Shown here: positions 34,682 through 46,069 of the stretch, one piece after another
Numbering within the stretch: position 1 is the first letter of the stretch
Layout: every line of letters starts with the position of its first letter
Source of the DNA: Gentiana macrophylla
Taxonomy: Eukaryota; Streptophyta; Magnoliopsida; Gentianales; Gentianaceae
Reading direction: 5' to 3'
DNA length: 64,000 nt
Assembly (NCBI GenBank): GCA_026214975.1
Contig: CM047808.1
Coordinates: 66,552,583-66,616,582, forward strand
Program-made: the position numbers and the translations under genes
The notes under the pieces: generated by a model
Database searches by the model: none
Seen by the model: the letters and a program-made list of their open reading frames with translations, nothing else
What the model was told of the DNA's origin: nothing

Positions 34682-35886
34682 AAACCACAATGGTTAAGAG
34701 ATCACCCTGCTGAACAAGTTATTGGCAACATTCAGGAAGGTGTGAGGACTAGAAGACAACTAGAAGCAATGTTTACATGCTTTCTATCTCAAATGGAACC
34801 AAAAGTTGTTGAAGAAGCAATATTAGATCTAGATTGGATAATTGCTATGCAAGAAGAGTTAAATGAATTTGAAAGAAATCAAGTTTAGACACTAGTGGAA
34901 AGGCCTAATCATGCAAATATCATTGGCACAAAATGGGTATACAGAAATAAATAGGATGAATCTGGTACCATTGTGAGGAAAAAGGCCAGACTAGTTGCAA
35001 AAGGCTATTCTCAAGATGGATGAAACTTATGCACCTGTTGAATGGCATCAGACTAGATTTTGATGAAACTTATGCACCTGTTGCAAGATTGGAAGCTATT
35101 AGATTATTCTTGGCACATGCTGCATATAAAAACTTCAAGGTATATCAGATGGATGTCAAAAGTGCATTTTTGAATGGCATTCTTCAGGAGGAAGTGTATG
35201 TTCAGCAACCTCCTAGATTTGAAGTTAAAGATCAAGAAGATAAAGTGTATAGACTCAACAAAGCACTTTATGGATTGAAACAAGCACCAAGAGCTTGGTA
35301 TGAGACTCTATCTCAATTCTTGGTGGACAATGGTTTTACAAAAGGGACCATTGATAAGACATTATTCAGAATCAGTGAAGGAGCCAGCACCCTGCTGGTC
35401 CAGATTTATGTTGATGACATAGTCTTTGGTTCTGAAAATGACTTACTATGTGAAAAATTTGCAAATCTGATGAAATGTAAGTTCCAAATGAGTATGATGG
35501 GTGAATTGAACTACTTTTGGGGCTTACAAGTCAAACAGTTGGAAGATGGAATCTTCATTCATCAAACCAAGTACAACAAGGAGCTACTGAAAAAGTTTGG
35601 TATGGAAAACAACACCAAGGTGTCATCTCCAATGAGTACAAACATAATGTTGGATGAAGATAAAGAAGGAAAAGATTTTGATCAGACCTTATACAGAAGG
35701 ATGATAGGCAGTCTACTATACCTCACCGCCAGCAGACCTAATATATCATTTGATGTAGGTGTTTGTGCAAGATTTCAATCAAAACCTAAAGAGAGTCATT
35801 TAGGTGCAGTCAAAAGAGTTCTTAAATATCTCAAAGAGACTTTGGGGTTGGGATATGGTATTCTAAAGATGGAAGTTTCAAAGTAA
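34682..35886 (+). pseudogene. Reverse transcriptase of element C
   Basis: Motifs in order: [84 protein letters not shown] with YVDD at 35407-35418, MGELNYFWGLQVK and SPMSTNIMLDEDKEG. The frame from 35020 to 35886 is open and long. Upstream, TAG replaces Gln at YRNK(TAG)DESG and NQV(TAG)TLVER. A 22-bp direct repeat (35019-35040 and 35062-35083) inserts 43 bases just before DFDETYAP and shifts the frame, so the open part no longer joins integrase. Confidence 0.9.
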
Positions 35887-36348
35887 TATGCTACTCAGAT
35901 TCTGATTATGCTGGATGCAAAATTGACAGAAAAAACCCACAGAAACTCATCGCTTAATGGGAAATAGACTGTTTCTGGTTCGAAGAAGAAGCGAAATTCT
36001 ATATCAACCTCCACTGTTGAAGCAGAGTATATAGCTGCTGGAAGTTGTTGTGCACAAATACTGTGGTTAAGACAACAGTTAAGGGATTATGGAATTGAAG
36101 AAAAGGAAATTCCAATTATGTGTGACAACACAAGTGCAATTGCAATTACTGAAAATCCTGTTTTGCACTCAAGAACCAAGCATATTGATGTGAGACATCA
36201 TTTTATAAGAGACCATGTTGAGAAAAAGGATGTGGTGGTTCTTTACATCCCTACTGAAGATCAACTTGCTGATATTTTCACTAAACCATTGTATAGTGAA
36301 AGATTTGCCAAGTTAAGTACAGAACTTGGAATCATTAAAGTTGACTGA
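35887..36348 (+). pseudogene. RNase H of element C
   Basis: STVEAEYIAAGSC (about 36010-36050), LRDYGIEEKEIPIMCDNTSA and HSRTKHIDVRHHFIRDH are the conserved Copia RNase H segments; it ends DQLADIFTKPLY...GIIKVD at TGA 36346-36348. The first third is scrambled: after KMEVSK* the expected YSDSDYAGCKIDRK region is out of frame and a short deletion follows IDRK. Confidence 0.88.
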
Positions 36349-36999
36349 TCAGCAGTGTACTGGAATTCACCAAGGGGATTAGTCATTGCCATGTTGGGTG
36401 AGCTCACATAGCAGATTAGTCATTGGTATCAACAATTCCATGTACTTATTGTTGGACAATTGAGCGAATGAGGTTGCCAAGGGGATTGGTCTTTGTCATG
36501 TTGGGTGAGCTCACTTGACAGATCAGTCATCGGTATTAAACTTCATCTTGTATTATCAGTTGGACAATACAATGGAATTTAAACATCAGCTGAGTGACTT
36601 TATCAGCAGGCTGCTAAGACACTTTGTTAGCAGGCTGCTGAGCCAACCCTGCTGATGACAAGGCTGCTGAAGAATACGTTACTCAGTCAAACTTACTAAA
36701 GTCAAAAAGTAGATTGGCGGGATATTTATTCTATCCTTTATAATTGCGGTTAACACGATCTAACGGTTACAAATCATTATGGAAAGTAATGGATGATGTG
36801 TCTGGACCGCATTCACTCAGATTTAATCGTGGTTAATGTAACAGTACACGTTCTGACAGTTACAACCACTCCCTGCCTATATAAACACAGTCTACCACAC
36901 AGAAACGATTTGCAAAATCTCAGATTGATATTCTCTGTTTTTACACTGTGTGAACACAGATTTACAATTTATATCCTCTTCATCTCTTTCTTTCAAAAA
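36349..36999 (+). promoter_or_regulatory. Spacer between pol and env-like frame of C, with a TATA box
   Basis: Contains two copies of a CCAAGGGGAT(T).GTC.T.G(T/C)CATGTTGGGTGAGCTCAC segment (36371-36410 and 36477-36511), GCAGGCTGCT(A/G)A repeats at 36600-36670, and TATATAAA at 36878-36885 about 122 bases before the env-like ATG at 37000. That layout resembles a promoter and leader for a separate env-like transcript. A splice acceptor is the other possibility (TTTTTACACTGTGTGAACACAG at about 36940). No gene lies here. Confidence 0.5.
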
Positions 37000-37497
37000 A
37001 TGGCAGAAAAGGATGATGTTCAAATTGGAACAAGCCAAAGTGTTAGAGGCTTTGTTGTTGATGCTAATCAAACTGAACTAGCTATCAACATTGGTCGAAG
37101 AATAAGGAGATATGAAGGATTGGAGAATGTGCTGAATATAAGATTGGAAACAATCTCTTACACAAACGTTGTCAGTTTTTGGAAAAATTTAGTCATAAGA
37201 GAAGGAAGAGAAGCATTTACAACCACTGTAAATACCCAGGAGATTGAAGTTTCCTCAAGTCTGCTGAGGGAAGTTTTTGGCTTTGCTGAAGTAATAGATG
37301 GTCCAACAAATCCTGAGGAAATAGGATTGTCTAAGACGGATTTTGTTGACAAAATCAAGACCAATGATGCCATCAAATCAATTCCAGTCATCAATGTGAA
37401 ATACATTGGTTATGAGTACAACCTGCTGAGCAAGATCATTGCTAAGAATATCTTAGGGCTCGTTGGCAGCATGGATACACTTTCAGACCCAAAATAG
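37000..37497 (+). pseudogene. Env-like frame of element C, part 1
   Basis: I place the start at ATG 37000 (MAEKDDVQIGTSQSVRGFVV) because it follows the TATA-leader layout and the context AAAAAATGGC is good; the frame itself opens further up at 36793. It reads IGRRIRRYEGLENVLNIRLE, ISYTNVVSFWKNLVIREGRE, SSLLREVFGFAEVIDG and ends at TAG 37495-37497. No signal peptide or membrane helix is evident, so 'env-like' describes position only. A frameshift in the A-run at 37490 joins it to part 2. Its role is unknown. Confidence 0.75.
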
Positions 37498-37502
37498 AAC
37501 TG

Positions 37503-38507
37503 ATGATGAATATTTATAGAAGTATGAAGTTTTATTGGGCTGGATATTTCATTCATTACATGAAGAAAGTAGCCAAAGAGGAAATAGAAGGAAAAAGGAA
37601 ATCCAATGCCTTACCCTTAGGATTAATGGTTCAGGCCCTGCTGAATCATTTTGAAATTCCTGATGTTGCACCTGAGAAGATAAACCAGTCCAGATATAAG
37701 AAAGAAATCAACTATTGTATCCCTGGTCTGGATGATGATGAAGAAGGTGTTGTTGAGGCTGCTGATAGTGATGATGGTGGAAATGATGGTGATGCTGGTG
37801 GTGAGCAGGTTAAGAAAGTTGTCAAGCCTGCTGCACCAAAGAAGGTTACTGAGAAGAGAAAGGCTACTGTTACTAAGAAAATAATAGAGATGTTAAAGCC
37901 TAAGAAGACAAAGAAACAAACTGCTGAGACTGTTGAGTCCACTGAGGGACCAGTAGAGATTGAGGTTACTGAGCCTACTCTTGCAAAGAAGAAAACTGTT
38001 GCTAAAGTTTTAAAGGAGCAACAAAAGAAAGCAAGGAGAAAGAGGAATTACACTGTGGTTGAAATAGATGATGATCCACTTTCCAAGAGAAAGAAAGAAA
38101 TTATCAAGAAAAAGAAATATGGAAAGGGAAAGGCTTTAAAAACTTTGATGGCTCAGAGAGAACAGCAAGAAGAAGAAGAAGCAGTAGAAAAGGAAGACGA
38201 GGCTATTGAGGCTGAGCCCTTGACTATTATGAAGTCTAATGAGGATGCGCAGGTTGTTGTTGAGCAACCTGCTGGAGAGTCACAGCAGTCTATTGTACCT
38301 GAGCCTGCTGTAGAAATTATTGAATCATCACCAGATGAGGCTGCTGAGCCTACTAAAACTGCACAAGATGTTGTTGAGCAACTTGAAGAAGAACCACAAC
38401 AAACCACTGAGGCTACACCTGCTGTGGAAGTGGAAACACTTGTACAAGACCCTGCAAGTTCTGCAATAGTTCAGGGGGAAGAAGCGATCTGCTTTGCTAA
38501 CCTGTGA
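37503..38507 (+). pseudogene. Env-like frame of element C, part 2 (Lys/Glu-rich)
   Basis: An open 334-codon stretch: MNIYRSMKFYWAGYFIHYMK, LGLMVQALLNHFEIPDVAPE, then an acidic Asp/Gly patch (DDDEEG...DDGGNDGDAGG), followed by long Lys-rich runs (KKIIEMLKPKKTKKQ, KEQQKKARRKRNYTV, SKRKKEIIKKKKYGKGK) that could serve as nuclear targeting or nucleic-acid binding. The end is Glu/Pro/Ala-rich with repeats of EPAxE/VVEQ (QVVVEQPAGE, DVVEQLEEEPQQ). Stop at 38505-38507 after a frameshift. Compositional repeats make homology hard to judge by eye. Confidence 0.7.
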
Positions 38508-40974
38508 TGAGCATATAAGTCGTGGGAACTGGTGTTGTATGCAGGATGGAGGTAGTAGGAACTAATATCCAACCAGAGCAACCTACTAACCTTGAGGAAT
38601 CAGTGGAAGATACTTTGAATTTACTTTTTGAGACCTTTGGAGGTCGACAAGGTGCTGAACAAAGACCTGCAGAAGGTCTTTCTTGCCCTTTGAAAGACAT
38701 GAGAAAAAGAGGAAAGAAGGGTATGTTGATCCAAAGCTCCTGCTGGTTGCAAATTATTTCCAGTGGATGTTTGGATACTATAAAAGACAAAAGGCAGCTG
38801 CAGAACCAATGACAGATTTTGAAGAATGGGCTTTTGCAAGATTGGGAGTGGAGAATTTGTTGGATCTGGTTCATACCACCCTACTGCAATCAAGGCTGAT
38901 GGATCTGTTTGATGATCAACAGAAAGAGGAGGGTATCAGTTTCAGGGATCCAAGAAGTGATAATGATGATTCTTCATCATCTGATTCTGATGACAATCAC
39001 CCCTCTGGTCCAGGAGGAACCAATGGAACTGCTATGTTCACTGAACCAATGGTAGAGCAGTCTACTGATGCTGGTCAATCCACATAGGAACAGCAAACTG
39101 GACAGATGGATGAGGATGTGGAACATCTCACCATAGATGATATTGAGGCACAAATCAATGAAGGGATAACCATTGGTGCAAATAGAATGGTTGGTGAGAT
39201 AGATCCCCTATTTGTTGAAGAACCTGCTGAGCATGTTGATGATCAGTAGACTGTGGATTTAGGTGATGAGAGGGTTACTGATCATGATGAACCAAGTGTC
39301 AGTACTGAGGATTCAATTCAATATCAACACTGGATTGACACTGACAGCTCTCTAACCAACACTGCAAATCTTCTGAGAAGGATTGGTGATATTGGGGAAT
39401 TTCAACAAGAAACTATGGATATATTCCCTGATCAGGTTATTGTGGCACTTATTGCACAAGAAACAAGGCCAGAAGTGGAGGTACGGGTTGCTGAGGACCA
39501 AACAGCACATGCACACAGGTTGGAATAGGAGGTACTGGCTGCTGAGTCTCAAACAGCACCTGGACAAAGGTTGGAACAAAATTTGGGTTTGGAGGAAACC
39601 CCTACTGTTGTTGAGGATGCTGATGTAGTAGAGCCTGCGGGAAAGAAGACCACTGTAGGTAAAGATGGTCAGCAGACTGCTGTTGATGATGAGCAGATGC
39701 TGGACTATGACTATAGTGATGAGGAGTTCCAAATGCCTGAAGAAGAAAATGTTGATATTGAACCCCCACAGGCATTTGTGCCTATCCTTGAAGAACCAGC
39801 TCTTGATCCTATTCTAGAGGAATATCAAGGACCTAACCCTGCTGGACTGGATATGATTTGGGCAATGGTTATAAGCAGACAGAGGCAACCATATAATGTA
39901 GAAGAGCCTACTGATGGAGCTGCTGGAGGAATGGCTGGTGGGGTACCAGCACATGTCCTGGAAGAGTTGAGGACTGTCAGAAATGACATTGCAAACTTGA
40001 GAACTCAACTGGACAGGCAAGAGCAGAGATTTGAAGATCTGATTAATTTGGTGGAAAATAGAGGGAGTGCTACAGAGACAGTTGCCTCAAATATTACCTC
40101 AAATCAGTATGCTCTTGCTGATCTTACCCTAGAAGTGAGAGGAATCAAGCAAGGAAATACACTGAGGGACAAGTTTTTGAAAGACCAATTTAACTTCATT
40201 CATCAAAAACTTGACAAGCTTGCTGAGACACCTAAGCCTACTGAGGCTGCTGGAACATCTCAACATGCTGGATTGGATCCTAAGGTTACTGAGAGGATCA
40301 GTCTCCTGGAGCAGACTTTGCAATCAAGGATTACTGCAGTTGATACTAGAACTGAAATTATGGAGGGACAACTGAGTAATCTGATTATCACACAGGAGAG
40401 TGTTCATGGCCTACTGTCCCGATTTGTTGATGTTGTCACTAAGGGGGAAGAGGGCCAAACAGCAGTAGCAAAAGAGGCTGCCAGGATTTCTGCACAGAAA
40501 AGATGGGAGAATGAGACAAATGCTATGGAACCTGCACCTGGCAGAGTTTAACATACTGATGATCTCCTCAGACAATACAAGAAGGAGTACTACAACAGAA
40601 GGAAACATTATCATGACAAGGAATTTCATGAAGGTTTAAACTCATTCTTGGGATTGAAGTTTTGGGAAGCAAGAGTTAAAGCCTTACGGGCAAGTTTCAG
40701 AGGTGGAAGAAGTGGTAGAGGTGAAAGGAATTTGCCTATCACTAAAGAAAAGGAATCACTTGATGAATTCAAAAAATTATACATGTAATTTGGATTCAGA
40801 GTGAATCAAATCAATCTCATCCTACCTGAAGAATGGAACTGGTGCAAAGAAGTGAATCCCTACAATGATTTCACTTTGATTGAAAATGAATGGATGAGAG
40901 ATATGATAGAAGAAATCAGAGCCTACCAAGAGCATGTGGAGAAGGCTAGACAAGAGAGAGAAAGAAGACAGTAG
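38508..40974 (+). pseudogene. Env-like frame of element C, part 3 (coiled-coil C-terminus)
   Basis: After a short piece in another frame (NIQPEQPTNLEESVEDTLNL at 38573) the frame used from 38683 continues to TAG 40972-40974. It is broken by TAG at 39085, about 39247 and 39526 and TAA at 40549 and about 40786; four of these five sit where CAG or CAA would keep a sensible residue (MQF, VQH, QTV, TEQ). Segments: GYVDPKLLLVANYFQWMFGY, acidic linkers, a coiled coil (VLEELRTVRNDIANLRTQLD; KVTERISLLEQTLQSRITAV) and a C-terminus with ILPEEWNWCKEV and EEIRAYQEHVEKARQERERR. H carries a homologous end. Confidence 0.75.
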
Positions 40975-41137
40975 ATCAGCATACTTAATCCTTTTTATCT
41001 TTGCTGCATCTAGACTGTAATAACTGTGAACAATAGTTTTTAATGAGATATGACTGAAATTTGTTCTATTTTTGGTTTAATCTTTTTGCTTTGCAGTTAG
41101 GTGAGGGTAGTGGCATCATCACGAAAAAGGGGGAAAT
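40975..41137 (+). other. 3' untranslated region and polypurine tract of element C
   Basis: A short A/T-rich tail follows the env-like frame; the tract AAAAAGGGGGAAAT (41124-41137) directly precedes the 3' LTR. Confidence 0.8.
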
Positions 41138-42833
41138 TGTTGGACTTATTTTTAAGTTTCAGTGATGAGTGCCAAACTAACTGTTATAGAGCAAATGCAA
41201 AAAGATGTCTAGATCAAATGTTAGGTGTATTAGAGTTTGATCTTTGTATAGGTTTGATCAGACAAGCACTGTAAAGGTCAGCTGACTTGTTTCAGCAGAC
41301 TAGTCTCGGTCAGTAGGGAAGTTAGGTCAGTAGACTTATCAGGAACCTGCTGAAGACTGAAGGCTGAGGGGCCAAACTCAGTTAATGAAGGCTAAGGGAT
41401 CAAACTTAGTAATAAAAGTCAAGGATATGGAATCAGAATTTAGGGAAGTCTGTGATGACCTAAACTGATTACATATACCTTGTGTACAAGGTCTAAGTTC
41501 CTTAAGTTGGATGATAATTGGAACATAGTTATAAGCAAAAAATTTGCAATCTAACTTCATAAATAAAAGTTAGATAAAAGACAGTTAGCAAAATACAGAT
41601 TCAAAGATCGATAGTATCTCAAAGAGATCGATGAACTCAACGATACATATACCTCGGTTAATTCAAGATTACATTGGAAGAAAACATGGATAAGGACAGC
41701 TAACAACCTCTGACTTCAACAAACAAATCAATTGTTGAGATTAAAGGGACGTTGGATAATTCAAGACTTTATCCAATGGCTAAAAGTCAAAGGATGGACA
41801 GACTGCATTCTGTCAAAAAGCAGTCTGACTTTGTCAAACCTATGAACAGTGACAGAAAGCAAGTGAAATGGGACAAAATCTGGAACGGCTACATTTGAAT
41901 TTCAAATACAAGTCACAAGGACTCCTACCTATAAATAGAGGACTCCTAATTTAGATTCAAGTGATGAACATTAAGAGAAAAATTCTGAGCTTCAATCTCT
42001 AACAAAGAAAAACACCCCGCTGAACCTACTGAGCTCAAGGCTACTGATCCAGAGAAAATCTTCAAGTGTATTTTGTATTCAAGGTTCATCAACTTTACAC
42101 ACTTGAAGACTGCAAGCTGCTGATCATATCATCCTGATCAAGCTGCTGCAACTGAATCATTTAGTTGATTCAATCTTTCTTTTACAAGAATCTACTGAGG
42201 ACAGTGAAGCATTTGTTAGGTGTGAAAGATTGTTGTTTGTGGTGGAGCTGGTGAAGAGGCAATCCTACCTTTCAAGGACCAGTGGAAGACTTTGGAGCAG
42301 CAATCATACATGTTCCTAGTCTTCAGTTTGTGAAGCCATAGTTATTAGTGAAGGACAAGCAACCTTAGGAATCTATGTAACAGCTACATCAAAGATCGCT
42401 TGTGAATTACCTCCAACATCACAGGAGAAGAGTGGACTAACAGGATTACACCACCTGGAACCCCTATAAAATTTGCCTACTTACTTTCTGCATTTATATT
42501 CTGCATTTAGTTTATCAAACACATCACCCTACTGAATCTAGCAACTGAACCCACACACATACACTACTGAGTATATAATACTTAGTATCATATTTAACAA
42601 CAAGTAATTAGGCTTAATTTTTGATGTAATTCCGATGCACAAATTTAGTAAACTCAACTATCAGTAGACTACTGTGTATCAGCAGGCTACTGAGGTGTCA
42701 ACAGACTACTGAGGTATCAGCAGGCTGTTGAAGTTGCTGAGTTTGTTAACTCCAAAAAGTTTTAAGTGTTAAGTTTATTCACCACCCCCACCCCCCCTCT
42801 AAACTTAACCAAAGCCTTTCCAAGGGACCAACA
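41138..42833 (+). repeat. 3' LTR of element C
   Basis: 1696 bases with the same ends as the 5' copy; TATAAATA at 41930-41937. Two blocks differ by more than point changes: 41595-41645 carries AGATCGAT-type motifs where the 5' copy has CAGACTGAT-type motifs, and 42663-42740 has extra copies of a (CAG/CAA)CAG(G/A)CT(A/G)CTGAGGT unit. CTAAG at 42834-42838 is the target duplication. Confidence 0.93.
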
Positions 42834-42838
42834 CTAAG

Positions 42839-43539
42839 ATTAAATTTGCTGATCAAGAAATCTCTTCAAGTATAACCTGCTATCAAGTTACATCAATAAT
42901 ACACACTTGAAGACCTCAAGCTGCTGATCATTTCATCCTGATCAAGCTGTTGAAAATTGAATCATTACTTGATTCATTCCTTCTTTTACATGAAGTTTGC
43001 TGAAGACAGAGAAGCATCCTTTGGGTGTCAAGAACCGTTGTTTGTGGTGGAGCTGGTGAAGAGGCAATCCTACCCTTCAAGGACCAGTGGAATACTTTAG
43101 AGTAGCAATCCTACATGTTTCAAGTGTTCAGTTTGTGAAGCCATAGTCATTGGTGAAGGACAAACAATTTTTGGATTTTTGTAACTACGACCTCAATAAT
43201 ATCTAGTGAATTACCTCCAACATCACAGGAGAAGAGTGGACTGACAGGATTACACCACCTGGAACCACTATAAATCTTGCCTATTTACTTTACTGCATTT
43301 ACTTTTTGCATTCTAGTTTATCTGCATACTAAATCACACACATGCATTACTGAGTATCCAATACTTGGTATTATCTTTTAACAAGTATTAAGACTTAATA
43401 TAAATGTAATCAGCTGCAACAAATTCAGTAATCTTAATAGTCAGCAGACTACTGACTTAGCCAAACTCCGAAAAGTTTTTAAGTGTTATGTTTAATCACC
43501 CCCTCTAAACTTAACCAAAGCCTTTTCAAGGGACCAACA
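42839..43539 (+). repeat. Solo LTR D, right part
   Basis: Continues D after C and one copy of CTAAG. Matches the second half of the C LTRs (GCAAGCTGCTGATCAT-like, ACAGGAGAAGAGTGGACTGA, CCAAAGCCTTTTCAAGGGAC) and ends CCAACA at 43539, followed by CTTTG. D totals about 1.62 kb. Confidence 0.9.
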
Positions 43540-43544
43540 CTTTG

Positions 43545-43724
43545 TCTCTTCTTTCTTTTCATGAATCTTTTTGATGCACTTCTCAGTATATGCTTGGCCA
43601 CTCATCATTTTTCTGACTTTTCATCATGAGTGCCATTTGCTCCTCCATGTCATATAGTTCTTGAAGATTACTTGCTGATGCTTCTATGTTACCGTTAGCG
43701 GCTGCAAGGGCTGTAGTCTTTGGA
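43545..43724 (-). pseudogene. Gag fragment of element E between insertions D and B
   Basis: The complement reads PKTTALAAANGNIEASASN, LQELYDMEEQMALMMKSQ, then stops, and leads into the zinc knuckle on the other side of D. PKTTALAA matches PKTTTLAA of C gag (31568 onward), and EEQMALM matches QEQIALL. TSD copies border it on both sides. Confidence 0.85.
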
Positions 43725-43729
43725 TCTTC

Positions 43730-45481
43730 TGTTAGGTGTGATGCCCGAAAGACAATTTTGTAATTGTTTTATTTAATAAATGAAATGATATTATTATTCA
43801 TATTTATTATTCTCATAATCACCGATGTGACAATAGTATTTACACTACAGAAAACCCTAAAGTATATCGTTTATGTAATCACTTGACTCAGTGTATGGTA
43901 TATACACGGGAGGATTGAGTTAGTGAAGATGTACTTAAAATACAATTAGCCCATAGTGAAGTTAATCGAGAGTATCGGGTCTCTTATTTAACGTGCTATT
44001 AATGCGCCCAGAACACAATAGGTGTGATTGTCTTATCCGGACTTTCGGTTAAGAGAACCTAGTGGGGCATTTATATATGATAGATATATCATATAGTATC
44101 GGACCGATTTTAATAGAGTTCACGATATACCGATTTGAATAGAGTTCACGATATAATTCCGTGTCGAGAAGTCTTATCGAATCAATGGATGATCATATTT
44201 ATGGATATATCTTTGGCATCTGAGGTGATCACGATCATCGAATTCATTCCTTCCATTTATGGAAGTAGATAGACAGTTCTCTTATTTGTTAATCCTAGAA
44301 ACTGATCGATCCATGGAGTTCATATTACACTGATTAGCTACCAGTGAGTTGTATGAATTAATTGATCACTAGGGGGTTAATGGTAATTAAGGATAAGAGG
44401 TTCTAGAAAGGGTTAACGGTAACTTCCCGATTTCGAATGAACAGTCTATGGAGGATTAATCCATATGTAATGATTATATCAGTGGACGCTTATTATTATT
44501 CTCGTGAGGAGACAAATATAATCTTATAATCGGAGTAGTGCAGTCACGGGATTATGGTGGCATATTTCTGTGATTGATTTATCGAATATAATTATTCTGT
44601 TCGTAAGATAATTATTTATTTGATTTATCGGAGCCACGATTATTAGTCCATGGTCCCCGACGTGCCTCCCAATATAGCATAGCTATTATTCTCGGACGTC
44701 GAATCCTAATAATATTAATTTAGTTCTTGTTGGACTTTATTAAAACGATATGTGAATTAATTGTTTAGTGGACTATTAAATTAGTTGGGCTAAATAATTA
44801 ATTATGTGGAAAAGACATTTTTAATAATCTTGGCCCAATTTATGTGTGTTGGTCGAAATTAATTAGTGACTAGGTCACAAGCAATTTTCGCCCCATGTAT
44901 TAATTTAGGAAACAAGAATTAGTTTCTTGTGGATTAATAAGACATGTGCATAAAATATTTATTGGATAAATATTTATGGAAAGAAATAAAGATAAATATA
45001 ATTCTAGATTTGTTCTAGAATATTATGGGATTATCTTTTATTTAAATAGGATTATTATAATTGATTTTGTATTAATTATTAAATCCTTGGAGGCTAAGTT
45101 TTACTCTCCTATATAAAGAGAGTTATTCCAAGCCTTAATAACACAACAATATTTTCGACTTCTACCTCTTAGAGAGGAGGAGGAAGAAATTTCGGCCAAG
45201 AGGGTTGGGGAAAATCTTGGAGATTTTTCCGGGTAGCATATCGGGAGGGTTCGAGTCGAGAATTTCCTTCCACCGGGAGTTGCTTGGATCACACGTACGG
45301 AAGATCGTGGTGCTCTTCGCACCTTGTTCGTTCTTTCTATTGCGGTTCTTCAACTTGGATTTTGAGATCCAAGAGGTATGTTCTACAACCCCTTGTAGAG
45401 TAGATCTAGTTATTTTATTACGTGTAATTATATAGATCTAGATCCTTAAAATCGCTTCCGCTGCGGATGATATTACTAACA
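43730..45481 (+). repeat. 5' LTR of element B
   Basis: TGTTAGGTGTGATGCCCGAA to GGATGATATTACTAACA. Compared with the 3' copy it lacks about 120 bases after GAGGTGATCACGATCA (near 44238) and has a short duplication of GAATAGAGTTCACGATATA (near 44112-44155). TATATAAA at 45110-45117. Confidence 0.9.
45110..45117 (+). promoter_or_regulatory. TATA box of the B 5' LTR
   Basis: TATATAAA in CTCTCCTATATAAAGAGAG, the same context as in A; also at 52556-52563 in the 3' LTR. Confidence 0.7.
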
Positions 45482-45482
45482 G

Positions 45483-45494
45483 TGGTAGCAGAGC
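45483..45494 (+). other. Primer-binding site of B (initiator tRNA-Met, one mismatch)
   Basis: TGGTAGCAGAGC; the consensus has T where this has G at the sixth base. Confidence 0.7.
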
Positions 45495-46068
45495 GCCAAG
45501 GTGATCTATATTTATACGTATAAAATATTAGATCTAGGAGTGGTAAAACATGTAGATTTTTTGTCCAAATTTTTTTTATTGGGGCCGATGCACATGTATG
45601 TATTTTTTTTATGTTGCGATTGTTGTGGTTGAAGAGATGGATTGGGGTTGGTACTGTTTACCCGGTAGATCTATTTTGTAGCTCTTTTGATTAGTATCAA
45701 TTGAGCATAGGATGTGTAATTTATTTTATGTCATGAAAAAAAAAATTGTAAAATGTAGTACCTTTTGTATTTTTTTTTTTTTTCCGGGTTCGAGACGACG
45801 AAGATAATGGTGTTGAAGATCATCAAGAAGGTAAAAACGGAAGGAGGCCGATTGTTTTATTTTCCGGAAATTTTTTGTAGGTCACGGAATTTGTTTTTTT
45901 TTTTTAAAACAGCATGCGGCAGTTGTATTTTATTAACTAATTGTTTTTTTAAGTGCTGCGGCACTAATGTGATCATGCGGCCGAAACTGTTTTAGTTAGA
46001 TCACGCAAATTGTTTTTTTTTTTTTAACCTTGTTAAGACCATTAGGTCTTTGGTGAAACATAACAAAA

Positions 46069-46069
<1 letters not shown>

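Larger units (their letters stand above)
20175..42833 (+). mobile_element. Element C: complete SIRE-type Copia retrotransposon with env-like frame, split by A
   Basis: LTRs at 20175-21869 and 41138-42833 (1695 and 1696 bases), tRNA-Met primer site, gag, protease-integrase-RT-RNase H, a spacer, an env-like frame and a purine tract. The 5-bp duplication CTAAG flanks it exactly (20170-20174 and 42834-42838). Without nested element A it is about 13.7 kb, large for Copia but fitting the SIRE/Maximus lineage, which carries a third frame after pol. By eye about 15 of the first 270 LTR positions differ between the two copies, so it is not recent. All frames are broken. It sits inside solo LTR D. Confidence 0.95.

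Noticed and set aside
37712..38407. Open frames on the minus strand opposite the env-like frame (Ser/Cys-rich)
   Set aside because: They mirror the Glu/Asp/Lys-rich codons of the sense strand and have no independent support.
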